Of a stretch of 64,000 bases of DNA, positions 34,350 to 42,256 are shown in pieces (the first letter of the stretch is position 1; every line of letters begins with the position of its first letter). The notes beneath the pieces were generated by a model that searched no databases, was not told the origin of the DNA, and saw only the letters and a list, made by a program, of their open reading frames with translations. The stretch spans positions 123,324 through 187,323 of the forward strand of contig CAZYQW010000084.1 of NCBI GenBank assembly GCA_964649825.1. Direction: 5' to 3'. This DNA comes from CAZYQW01 sp964649825. Lineage in GTDB: Bacteria > Planctomycetota > B15-G4 > JADJEK01. The position numbers were made by a program, and so were the translations under genes.

Positions 34350-35168
34350 TCATTCGGCGGGCACGTCCGCCGCGGGTCGTGCCCCGCCGAACTCGAGCTG
34401 GCGACGCCCTCTGCCGACCGGGTGCGACCGTTCCATCGCCGCGTGGACCCAGGCCTTGGCTCCCGCGCACGCCCGAACCAAGCCGGCGCCGCGGAGGACA
34501 CGCGCGAGGATCGCCGACGAGAGCGCGCAGCCGGTCCCGTGGACCCGCGCGTTGGGTCCGTCGAGACGCGGCGCGGTGAACGTCGAGATCGTGCCGTCGT
34601 GATCGAGGAGGTCGCGCGCCTCGTCGCCGGACGCGTGCCCTCCTTTCAGGAGGACCGCGTGGACGCCGTGCTCCCTCAGGCGGGCCGTGGCCGCGTCCGG
34701 GTTCTGCTCCACCCAGCGCGCGGTCCGGCCGATCAGCGCGGCCGCTTCGGCAAGGTTCGGCGTGATCAGATCGACCCGCGGAAGGAGCTGGCCGAGCAGC
34801 ATCCGCCGGCCGGCCGCGTCGAGGAACGCGGGGCCGCGCGTCGGCGCGAGGACCGGGTCGAGGACGGCGAAGCCATCGATGGCGCCCACCGCGTTGGAGA
34901 TGGCGCGGACGAGGCGTGAGTTCGGAATCAGCCCGATCTTGATCCCGGCGATCTTCACGTCGGCGAGCAGGACGTCGAGCCGGCGCCGGAAGCGTGGCTC
35001 CGACTCCGCCAGGACGGCATGGACCCGGACGCTGTCCTGAATGGTGTGCGCCGTCGCGACGGCCGCTCCCGACAGGCCATGCGCGAGGAAGACCTTCAGA
35101 TCCGCCTCGATCCCGGCGCCTCCAGTCGGGTCGGAGCCCGCGAGGGACAGCGGCGTCGGCGCGTGCAT
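34350..35168 (-). CDS. thiD: Hydroxymethylpyrimidine/phosphomethylpyrimidine kinase
   Basis: 272 residues. ThiD phosphorylates HMP and HMP-P in thiamine synthesis. Ribokinase-fold signatures are clear: LSLAGSDPTGGAGIEADLKVF at the N-terminus, IKIGLIPNSRLVRAI, FAVLDPVLAPTRG, DLITPNLAEAAAL, VLLKGGHASGDEARDLL and the anion-hole/catalytic DGPNARVHGTGCALSSAI with its Gly-Thr-Gly-Cys. It lies 18 bases after the acyl-CoA synthetase gene on the same strand. No other thiamine gene is nearby. Confidence 0.9.
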   Translation of the reverse strand: MHAPTPLSLAGSDPTGGAGIEADLKVFLAHGLSGAAVATAHTIQDSVRVHAVLAESEPRFRRRLDVLLADVKIAGIKIGLIPNSRLVRAISNAVGAIDGFAVLDPVLAPTRGPAFLDAAGRRMLLGQLLPRVDLITPNLAEAAALIGRTARWVEQNPDAATARLREHGVHAVLLKGGHASGDEARDLLDHDGTISTFTAPRLDGPNARVHGTGCALSSAILARVLRGAGLVRACAGAKAWVHAAMERSHPVGRGRRQLEFGGARPAADVPAE

Positions 35169-35186
35169 CGGTTCGATGACGCGAGC

Positions 35187-37031
35187 CTACGGGAACATCG
35201 CGTCGATGACGTCGCGGTGGCGCTCGGCGATGACGTGCCGGCGGTACTTCAGAGTCTCGGTCAGCTCGCCCGACTCGACCGAGAACGGCGCGTCGACGAC
35301 GTGGAACAGCCGCACCTGCTCGAACGGCTTGAAGCCGCGACCGCGGTCGAGGAGGCGGTCGAGCTCGGACCGGAGGAGCGAGCGGGCGGCTTGCGCGTCC
35401 ACCTCGTCCGCACCGCCGCCGCCGCCGACGGAGACGCCGACGGGAAGCCGGGCGCGAACGGCCTCCAGATCGGGATAGATCAACGCTCCGAGCTGCTTCT
35501 GGTCCTGTCCGACGACGACCACCTGCTCGATCAGAGGCGACAATCGCAGCGCGTTCTCGATCGGCTCGGGCTCGACGTTCTCGCCGCCCCGCAGGACGAT
35601 CGTGTCCTTCGCGCGACCGGTGATCTCGAGGTCGCCGCTCGGACGCTGGCGGGCGAGGTCGCCGGTGTCGAGGTACCCGTCGTCGTCGAGCACGCGCTTC
35701 GTCGCGTCGCGATCGCGATAGTAGCCGTCCATCACTTGCGGTCCGCGCACGTGGAGGACCCCGATCTCGCCGGCACGGACCTTCCCGCCTTCGCGGTCGC
35801 GGATCTCGACCTCGGTTCCCGGGATCGGTGGTCCCACCGTGCCGAGAACCGGACGCTCGCGGCGCCGCACCGACACGAGCGGCGCCGTCTCGGTCAATCC
35901 ATAGCCGTTCAAGAGAGGGAGGCCGGCGATGTCGAAGAACCGATCGACGTGCAGCGGAAGCGACCCGCCGCCCGACACGAGCGTTCGCAAGCGCCCGCCG
36001 AGCGCGCCGCGGAAACGACGATAGAGGAGTCGTTCGCCGAGGCGGTGGAATGGGAAGAAGACGCGGTACAGCTCGGTCCCGACCCCACCCCCGTCGGCGC
36101 GTCGTCGCGCGGCCGCGCGATAGAGTCGACTCGCGCCGAGGATCCCCTCCACGAGCCACCGGCGCGGCGCGGGGCCGCTCGTCAGGCGCTTTCGGGCCTC
36201 CTCGTACAGAAGCTCGTAGACCCGCGGCACGGCCGCGATGACGGTGGGCTGCTCGCGCAAGAGGTCGGTCTTGAAGGTCCGTTTCGTCGTGTAGATGGTG
36301 AGGCATCCCCTCGCGATCGCGGAATACTCGATGAGCCGCTCGAACATGTGCCAGGCGGGGAGGATCGACAGGAACGAATCGGACGGGGCGAAGTCGACCA
36401 CCCCGGGGACGGCGCGGATGTTGTGCAGCACGTTGTCGTGCGTGAGCACGACTCCCTTCGGCTGTCCGGTGGTTCCCGACGTGTAGACGATCGTCGCCGT
36501 GTCGCCGCCTCGCGTCCGGTCCATGTAGTCCTCGACGCACGCGCCGTTGGCGAGTCGCTGCCGCCCGCGCTCACGGACCTCTTCGAGCGAAAGCACCGTG
36601 CGCGGATCGCCCTCCTTGTAGGAGCCCTCCTGCAGCACGATGCACTGGAGATCGGAGATGTCCGAAAGGACGGGAGCAAGCTCTTCGAGGACCTTGCGGT
36701 TCTGCAGGATGACGTGGCGGGCGCCGGAGTGACGGATCAGGTAGTCCGCCTCGGGCGGCGGCGTGTCGGTCCCCCGCGGGACGTCGACGGCGCCGATCGT
36801 CAGGACCGCGAGGTCGGAGATGATCCAGTGGATCGAGTTGTCCGCGAAGAGCCCGACGCGGTCGCCGGCGCGCAGGCCGAGCGTCGAGAGTCCGAGGGCG
36901 GTCTCGCGAACGGCGTCGCCGAGCTCGCCGTACGTCCAGACTCGTCCGTCGCCGCCGCGCTCCTTGAACGCGGGCCGGTCGGGATGCCGGGCGGCAGAGT
37001 GGAAGAAGACGTGCGCAATGCTGCGGACCAT
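35187..37031 (-). CDS. AMP-forming long-chain acyl-CoA synthetase
   Basis: 614 residues. The ANL superfamily P-loop IVYTSGTTGQPKGVVLTHDN is exact, followed by GYGLTETAPLVSV, DGYLDTGDLARQRPSGDLEITGRAKD and the C-terminal GENVEPEPIENAL. It activates a fatty acid through an acyl-adenylate to acyl-CoA. Length and the YGELGDAVRETALGLSTLGL start match long-chain (FadD/FAA-type) enzymes; the final catalytic Lys is likely in LTETLKYRRHVIAER. Probably cotranscribed with thiD downstream. Confidence 0.9.
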   Translation of the reverse strand: MVRSIAHVFFHSAARHPDRPAFKERGGDGRVWTYGELGDAVRETALGLSTLGLRAGDRVGLFADNSIHWIISDLAVLTIGAVDVPRGTDTPPPEADYLIRHSGARHVILQNRKVLEELAPVLSDISDLQCIVLQEGSYKEGDPRTVLSLEEVRERGRQRLANGACVEDYMDRTRGGDTATIVYTSGTTGQPKGVVLTHDNVLHNIRAVPGVVDFAPSDSFLSILPAWHMFERLIEYSAIARGCLTIYTTKRTFKTDLLREQPTVIAAVPRVYELLYEEARKRLTSGPAPRRWLVEGILGASRLYRAAARRRADGGGVGTELYRVFFPFHRLGERLLYRRFRGALGGRLRTLVSGGGSLPLHVDRFFDIAGLPLLNGYGLTETAPLVSVRRRERPVLGTVGPPIPGTEVEIRDREGGKVRAGEIGVLHVRGPQVMDGYYRDRDATKRVLDDDGYLDTGDLARQRPSGDLEITGRAKDTIVLRGGENVEPEPIENALRLSPLIEQVVVVGQDQKQLGALIYPDLEAVRARLPVGVSVGGGGGADEVDAQAARSLLRSELDRLLDRGRGFKPFEQVRLFHVVDAPFSVESGELTETLKYRRHVIAERHRDVIDAMFP

Positions 37032-37195
37032 CGAACCTGCTCATCTGCGGCACGGCCGGAGCCGGGGGGCAGCGAATCGAACACTTCGAGCCTACGGACT
37101 CGCGAGGGTCCGAGACAAGGCGCGAGCGCCTCGAGATCTACGTTCCGCGCGGTCTTGTCGTTGGAACCGGGGAGGGAAACCTCGGTTCGAGCCCC

Positions 37196-37223
37196 TTGCG
37201 CGGCCGGGTCTCGGCGCTAACAT
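37196..37223 (+). promoter_or_regulatory. Promoter of tRNA-Gly
   Basis: TTGCGC (37196-37201), a 16-base spacer and TAACAT (37218-37223). The tRNA 5' end follows 22 bases later, consistent with a short processed leader. CGCTAACAT also occurs on the minus strand at 6083-6078 upstream of the TPR-gcvT-gcvH operon. Confidence 0.45.
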
Positions 37224-37244
37224 GGGCCCCTCGCCGAACGGCAC

Positions 37245-37319
37245 GCGGGTGTAGCTCAGTGGTAGAGCACAACGTTGCCAACGTTGTTGTCGTGGGTTCA
37301 ATTCCCATCACCCGCTCCA
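37245..37319 (+). tRNA. tRNA-Gly (GCC anticodon)
   Basis: Full cloverleaf: acceptor GCGGGTG pairs with CACCCGC; D arm GCTC/GAGC with loop AGTGGTA; anticodon stem CAACG/CGTTG with loop TTGCCAA, anticodon GCC at 37277-37279; T arm GTGGG/CCCAT with TTCAATT. Discriminator T at 37316 and encoded CCA at 37317-37319. Confidence 0.97.
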
Positions 37320-37331
37320 TACACGATCCCA

Positions 37332-37366
37332 GGGTCCGCGGCGCGCGCCGCGGGCCCTTCGTCGTT
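37332..37366 (+). terminator. Hairpin terminator after tRNA-Gly
   Basis: GGGTCCGCGGCG pairs with CGCCGCGGGCCC (12 pairs with one G-U) across a minimal loop, followed by TTCGTCGTTTC. The stem is strong and lies 12 bases after the tRNA. The T tract is interrupted, so it may also serve the convergent mutS gene. Confidence 0.5.
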
Positions 37367-37452
37367 TCTCGACGTCATCGGGGCAGCCTCCGCTCGGAGT
37401 TCGCGCCAGCCGGGTCGGGCCGCCCCCGGCTCGAGGGCTCGATGCCGAGCGC

Positions 37453-37506
37453 GTCCCCGCGTTCCGTCCCCGCGTTCCTGTTCCCGCGTTCCTGTTCCCG
37501 CGTTCC
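37453..37506 (+). repeat. Four tandem copies of a 13-14 base unit downstream of mutS
   Basis: GTCCCCGCGTTCC twice, then TGTTCCCGCGTTCC twice, ending 11 bases before the mutS stop codon. Read on the other strand the unit is GGAACGCGGGGAC, which resembles the GGAACGGGGAC core of the dispersed repeat at 25.4 and 63.5 kb. Perfect copies suggest recent slippage. Confidence 0.85.
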
Positions 37507-37517
37507 TTGGATAGCGA

Positions 37518-40133
37518 CTACCGCTGGCTGGAGAACCGTTCCTTCCACTCGCGCAACTTGAGGAGCGCGTCGAGAGGCGTCAATCGATCGGGGTCGAGGC
37601 CGGCGAGCTCGCGGACGAGCGCGGCTTCCCGCGTCTCGAACAGAGTCGCCTGCGTGCGTCGCGCCTTCGGTTCCTCCGGCCCTCCGTTCGGCGCCGGACG
37701 GAGGTCGACGTGGTTCTTCTCGAGGTCGCGCAGGATCCGCGTCGCCCGCTCGAGCACGGGGCGGGGGACGCCGGCGAGGCGGGCGACGTGGATCCCGTAC
37801 GAGCGATCGGAGCCGCCTTCGACGATCTGATGCAGGAAGACGATCTCCTCGCCCCACTCGCGCACCGATACGTTGAGGTTGCAGACGGCGGGATACGTCG
37901 CCGCGAGGTCGATGAGCTGGTGGTAGTGGGTCGCGAACAGCGTGCGCGTACGCGTCGTCTCGAGCAGGTGCTCCGAGATCGCCCAGGCGATCGCCAGACC
38001 GTCGAACGTCGAGGTCCCGCGGCCGACCTCGTCCAGGATGACGAGGCTCTTGCTGGTCGCGTTGTTCAGGATGTTGGCGGTCTCCGTCATCTCGACCATG
38101 AACGTCGAACTGCCGTGCGCAAGGTCGTCGGACGCGCCGACGCGCGCGAAGACGCGGTCGCAGACGCCGACCGCGGCACGCTTGGCCGGCACGAACGAGC
38201 CGACCTGAGCGAGGATCTGGATCAGCGCGACCTGGCGGATGAAGGTCGACTTGCCGGCCATGTTGGGGCCGGTGACGATCGCGAGCCTTCGCGAATCGGT
38301 ATCGAGGACGCAGTCGTTCGGCACGAAGACGGAGGCGCCGAGGCGGGCGGCGAGCACGGGGTGCCGGCCGTCGACGATCTCCAAGCGAGGTGCGTCGTCG
38401 ACCTCCGGGCGCGCATAGCCGTGGAGGGCGGCGACCTCCGACAACGAGAGGATCGCGTCGAGCTCGGCCAGCGCCGCGGCCGTCGTCTGCAGCGGCTCGA
38501 GCTCGCGCGTCACCATTTCGCGGATCCGTTCGAACAGCGCGATCTCGAGGTCCTTCGCCCGCTCCTCGGCGGTCAGCACCTTCGTCTCGTATTCCTTCAA
38601 CCGCGGGGTGATGTAGCGCTCGGCATTCTTCAGGGTCTGCTTGCGGATGAAGTCATCGGGGACGCGGTTCTTGAACGAGTTCGTGACCTCGATGTAGAAG
38701 CCGAAGACGCGATTGAAGCCGACCTTCAGGTTCTGGATGCCGGTCCGTTCGATCTCCTCGGATTGATACTGGAGGAGATACGTCCGCCCGTCGCGATGGA
38801 TCGCTCGCAGCTCGTCGAGCGACCCGTCGTACCCGTCGCGGATGATGCCGCCGTCCTTGATCGAGAGCGGTGGGTCGTCGTCGATCGCGGCCGCGAGCTC
38901 GCGGCCGAGGTCTTCGCGCGGGTCGAGCCGTTCGCGGATGGCCGACAGCTCGCTCGCGTTCGCCGGCGCCAGGACGGAGCGGATGTCCGGGACCGAGGCG
39001 AGCGAGTGCCGAAGCTGCACCAGGTCGCGGGCGTTCGCGCGCATCGTGACGACGCGCGTCAGGAGTCGTTCCATGTCCGCGACGCGCCGCAGCGAGTCCT
39101 TCAGCCGCGCCGATCCCGCGCGATCCTCGACCAGCTCCGCGACCGCCGCCTGTCGCGCGCGGATGGGATCGACGCGGGACAACGGCGCGAGCAGCCAGGC
39201 GCGCAGGCGGCGCGCTCCCATCGCGGTGATGGTCTGGTCGATCACCTGCAGGAGCGATCCGTCGCGCTTTCCCTCGCGCACCGTCTCCGTGAGCTCGAGG
39301 CACGAACGCGTGGCACGATCGAGGGTCAGCCGCTCGCCGCGTCCCTCGAACCGCGGCGGGTTCAGGTGCGAGAGGTCCGTGCGCTGGGTCTCCTGAAGGT
39401 AGCGCAGAGCGGCGCCGGCGGACTCGATCGCCGGAGATGCAGCGTCGATGCCGAACCCGTCGAGGCTCTTCACGCGGAAGTGCTCGAACAACGCTTCTCG
39501 GGCCGAGCGCGGCTCGAACTGCCAGGCCGGACGTGCCGTGAGCGCCGCCTTGACGTAGGAGCCGAGCTCCTTGATCGGTGTCTCCTCGCGGCGTGACTCG
39601 GCGAACAGCACCTCGGCCGGCGCCACGCGCGTCAACACGTCGGCGAGCTCATCCCCGGTGGGCTCGGCCACCCGGAACTCGCCGGTCGAGAGGTCGAGAA
39701 ACGCGAGACCGACGCGATCGCCGGAGGGGTGGATCGCCGCGAGGTAGTTCGGGGCGGAGCGATCGAGGAGGTCCTCCTCGGTCAGCGTGCCGGCCGTGAC
39801 GACTCGCGTCACCGCCCGCTCGACCACGCCGTTCGCCTCGCGCGGATCCTCGATCTGGTCGCAGATGGCGACGCGGTATCCGCGCGTCACCAGCTTCTTC
39901 AAGTAGAGATCGACGCTCTTCACGGGGACGCCAGCCATCGGGATCGCGTCCGGGCCCTTCGACCGCGACGTCAACGTCAGCCCGAGCACCTCCGAGACGA
40001 CCTTGGCGTCGTCGTAGAACATCTCGAAGAAGTCGCCCATCTGGAAGAAGAGGATCTCGGCGGGAAACTCCTTCTTCCAGCGATGGTACTGCGCCATCGC
40101 GGGTGACATCTTCTCCGTCGGATTGGTCGCCAT
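37518..40133 (-). CDS. mutS: DNA mismatch repair protein MutS
   Basis: 871 residues from ATG 40133, usual length. MutS recognises mismatches and recruits MutL. Mismatch-binding FFEMFYDDA is at the N-terminus; the ATPase has Walker A GPNMAGKSTFIRQ, Walker B LVILDEVGRGTSTFDG and the ATHYHQL switch. A C-terminal helix-turn-helix follows. ATG 40133 is preferred over the in-frame ATG 40244 because a TACGAT box lies at 40184-40179, between the two, and because the extension is not conserved-looking. Neighbouring genes give no functional link. Confidence 0.95.
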   Translation of the reverse strand: MATNPTEKMSPAMAQYHRWKKEFPAEILFFQMGDFFEMFYDDAKVVSEVLGLTLTSRSKGPDAIPMAGVPVKSVDLYLKKLVTRGYRVAICDQIEDPREANGVVERAVTRVVTAGTLTEEDLLDRSAPNYLAAIHPSGDRVGLAFLDLSTGEFRVAEPTGDELADVLTRVAPAEVLFAESRREETPIKELGSYVKAALTARPAWQFEPRSAREALFEHFRVKSLDGFGIDAASPAIESAGAALRYLQETQRTDLSHLNPPRFEGRGERLTLDRATRSCLELTETVREGKRDGSLLQVIDQTITAMGARRLRAWLLAPLSRVDPIRARQAAVAELVEDRAGSARLKDSLRRVADMERLLTRVVTMRANARDLVQLRHSLASVPDIRSVLAPANASELSAIRERLDPREDLGRELAAAIDDDPPLSIKDGGIIRDGYDGSLDELRAIHRDGRTYLLQYQSEEIERTGIQNLKVGFNRVFGFYIEVTNSFKNRVPDDFIRKQTLKNAERYITPRLKEYETKVLTAEERAKDLEIALFERIREMVTRELEPLQTTAAALAELDAILSLSEVAALHGYARPEVDDAPRLEIVDGRHPVLAARLGASVFVPNDCVLDTDSRRLAIVTGPNMAGKSTFIRQVALIQILAQVGSFVPAKRAAVGVCDRVFARVGASDDLAHGSSTFMVEMTETANILNNATSKSLVILDEVGRGTSTFDGLAIAWAISEHLLETTRTRTLFATHYHQLIDLAATYPAVCNLNVSVREWGEEIVFLHQIVEGGSDRSYGIHVARLAGVPRPVLERATRILRDLEKNHVDLRPAPNGGPEEPKARRTQATLFETREAALVRELAGLDPDRLTPLDALLKLREWKERFSSQR

Positions 40134-40178
40134 CGTCGGGGGATGCTCTGCTTTCGGCTCGTGGTGGGCAAGCGTTGG

Positions 40179-40184
40179 ATCGTA
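40179..40184 (-). promoter_or_regulatory. -10 box (TACGAT) for mutS
   Basis: On the minus strand TACGAT ends 45 bases before ATG 40133, predicting a leader of about 39 bases. Its location inside the longer open frame argues against the upstream ATG 40244. No clear -35 is seen. Confidence 0.4.
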
Positions 40185-40341
40185 GCAGCGAGGATCTGTC
40201 TTCGGATCGCGCGAGCCCGCGGCCTCGAACCGTTTCTCCGGCATCGTCGCGCTCCTCCTCGAACCGCGAGTCGTTGGACGCCCCGGCGCCTCCCAGGGCC
40301 GGACGCGGTGCTCCGGAAACGAGAGCTCGCGAATTCGAACC

Positions 40342-40551
40342 CTATTGAAGCGGCCCGTGTCGCTTGCGAGGCGGCGCCGGCAGATCCGCCAGGTCGCCAG
40401 CCACCGACTCGAGCAGCCGTAGACCCCGTTCGAGTCTCTCTCGGCACCGATCGCACTCGCGCAGGTGGCGATCGACGGATGCCTCGAATGCCTCCTCGTT
40501 CGCGGTCTTCACGAGCAGATCGATGAGTGCGCTACGGTCGAAACACTTCAT
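40342..40551 (-). CDS. Zinc-finger anti-sigma-like protein
   Basis: 69 residues from ATG 40551, with GGGAG 8 bases upstream (ATG 40566 would be too close to its site). HLRECDRCRERL gives the HxxxCxxC zinc motif of anti-sigma domains, preceded by helix ANEEAFEASVD. It lacks a membrane segment, unlike many ECF anti-sigma factors, so it would be soluble. An ECF sigma gene lies divergently 561 bases away and is a candidate partner (inference). Confidence 0.65.
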   Translation of the reverse strand: MKCFDRSALIDLLVKTANEEAFEASVDRHLRECDRCRERLERGLRLLESVAGDLADLPAPPRKRHGPLQ

Positions 40552-40590
40552 GGCCGTCACTCCCATCTTCTCCGGTCGAGTTGCCCGACG

Positions 40591-40622
40591 GCGCGTCGGG
40601 CCGACGCGTCGGCCCGACGCGC
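40591..40622. promoter_or_regulatory. Perfect 32-base palindrome upstream of the anti-sigma-like gene
   Basis: GCGCGTCGGGCCGACG followed immediately by its exact reverse complement. It ends 40 bases upstream of ATG 40551 and lies in the divergent region towards the ECF sigma gene. No T tract follows on either side, so an operator or cruciform is more likely than a terminator. Confidence 0.6.
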
Positions 40623-41112
40623 GAGAAGTCGCGAACGAGGCAACGGCGGCAAGAGACCGTGTCGACCTGCCGTGCCCGGCCGCTCGAGCTGTGCGTTGCT
40701 CGTCGGCTGACCGGACGAACCAACCGAATGCTCAAATCCAGTGGATTCGACTTGCTTCCCGCCGGAGGACACGGAGTCGTTCGGTCCCCTTGGCCGGTCG
40801 GGCGGCGGCGCGTGTGTGCAATCGAGGTCTCGATCCTTCGCCGCTCCATCGTTCGCCGGGGTCGGGACGAAACCCGCGGCCGGCTCGACCTTCGCCGCGC
40901 GACTGCAAGTGCGCTCCGAGCCTCTGGCCAAGAATAGCCTCCGAACCTGCATCTTCCGAGTCCGCAAAGACTAGCACACGTCCAACGAGCGCGCGCGAGG
41001 GCCGGAGTCGCCATCGCGTGCAGCGTTTGTTTTTTTCTCGGTTCATAACGCGGAGATTCACGCAAGTGAAGGACTGAGAAGGTCGCCGAAGAGCTCGTTG
41101 TGAAGGCGCGGC
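40623..41112. other. Gene-free divergent region
   Basis: 490 bases between the anti-sigma-like gene and the ECF sigma gene. Open frames on both strands have irregular composition and no recognisable protein. A TTTGTTTTTTTCTCGG tract at about 41027-41042 with CATAAC after it is the most AT-rich spot and could hold the sigma gene promoter. Nothing else was seen. Confidence 0.35.
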
Positions 41113-41718
41113 ATGAGGAGAGCACTCCAAAAAAAGGTCCTGGATCCGACTCCGAATGTCCGAGCACCGTCGGACCTGGAACTCCAACTCGTGGACCCAG
41201 TGACATGCGCGCAGGCCTTCACCGAGCTCTTCCGGCAGTCGTTCGGGACGATCGCCGCGCGCATCGAGCGGCTTGGATGGCGGCGCGAGGAGGCCGACGA
41301 TATTACGGCGGACGCCTTCGGGTCCGGCTGGCAGACCGTGTCGTCCTATCATCCTTCGAGAGGCTCCTTCCTCACGTGGATGACCAGCATTGCGAGATCG
41401 AAGGGATGGAGTCGGCGCCGGTCGCGGACCGAGGTCCTGTTCTCGCAGTTCGATCGGGGAGCGGGATCGGCTGACCTGGAACCGGTTTCTCGTCGCGACC
41501 GCGCGGCGGACGAGATCGAGAATCGCGAGGCCGCGGCGCGTGCCTTCCAGGTGGCGCGGCGGCGGCTCACGTCGCGGGAGATGCGCGTCTTGTTCCTTCG
41601 TCACAAGCGAGGGCTTGGTGTGGCCGAGATCGCCCTCCATCTCGACACGACCGAGGCGACGGTTCGGTCCACGCTCAGCAAGGCGATCCGCAAGCTCGGA
41701 ACGGCGATCACTCAATGA
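41113..41718 (+). CDS. ECF-type RNA polymerase sigma factor
   Basis: 201 residues. Region 2 at about 30-100 (AFTELFRQSFGTIAARIERLGWRREEADDITADAFGSGWQTV, with FLTWMTSIARSKGWSRRR matching the -10 binding helix) and region 4 at about 145-195 (LTSREMRVLFLRHKRGLGVAEIALHLDTTEATVRSTLSKAIRKL). ATG 41113 follows AAGG 8 bases upstream. It precedes, in the same direction, an FGE-domain membrane protein and another sigma factor. Confidence 0.85.
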   Translation: MRRALQKKVLDPTPNVRAPSDLELQLVDPVTCAQAFTELFRQSFGTIAARIERLGWRREEADDITADAFGSGWQTVSSYHPSRGSFLTWMTSIARSKGWSRRRSRTEVLFSQFDRGAGSADLEPVSRRDRAADEIENREAAARAFQVARRRLTSREMRVLFLRHKRGLGVAEIALHLDTTEATVRSTLSKAIRKLGTAITQ

Positions 41719-41772
41719 CGAAGGACCGACGAAGGATCGGCCGTGACGGGTGATGCACGCTCTCTCGAAGGC

Positions 41773-41958
41773 TCAGCCAACCTCCGGGAACCGGCAGGCG
41801 CTCAGCACAGTCCGCACGGAACGTGCAAGGCTCCTCTTCACGGCATCGAGATCGATTCCACGCTTCCCGGCAATCTCGTGGACATGAAGCTTGTGCTTCC
41901 ACCGATCGAAGTAGATCTCACGGTCCAGTCGGTTGGGCAGGATTCTCTTGAAATCCAT
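41773..41958 (-). CDS. Possible small helix-turn-helix protein (61 aa)
   Basis: 61 residues, MDFKRILPNRLDREIYFDRW ... HEIAGKRGIDLDAVKRSLARSV. The pattern resembles a sigma region 4 or FUR-like helix-turn-helix, third positions are mostly G or C, and AGAGGGG lies about 11 bases upstream. It faces the ECF sigma gene. It could be a real small regulator or a relic of a longer sigma gene; no homologous upstream part was found. Confidence 0.4.
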   Translation of the reverse strand: MDFKRILPNRLDREIYFDRWKHKLHVHEIAGKRGIDLDAVKRSLARSVRTVLSACRFPEVG

Positions 41959-42256
41959 TCGCGGGAATGCCCCTCTGCAACGGTTCGACGGGGCGGCCGG
42001 CGCCAGCTCCTCGGCCGCAGAGTGGAACGATCAGGTTAGCGGAACCCCGAACCGGTTTCGAGAGGCCGAGTCGACGTGGTCGAGCTCGAGCTCGTCGCCG
42101 CGAGAGATTTCTCGCCAATTCCTCGGGCGGGACGCGAAACCCGGCCGCGGTTCCCGTTCTCCTTCTCAGTGGGCTCTTCGTGACTCCGGGATCGGGCGAA
42201 CGAGTGCGTGTCCGTGAACGGCGTGCGCTTGTCCCGTGCCAAGGGAGCGGGAGCTA

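Noticed and set aside
40134..40244. N-terminal extension of MutS from ATG 40244
   Set aside because: A TACGAT -10 box lies inside it and the sequence is not MutS-like; ATG 40133 is preferred.
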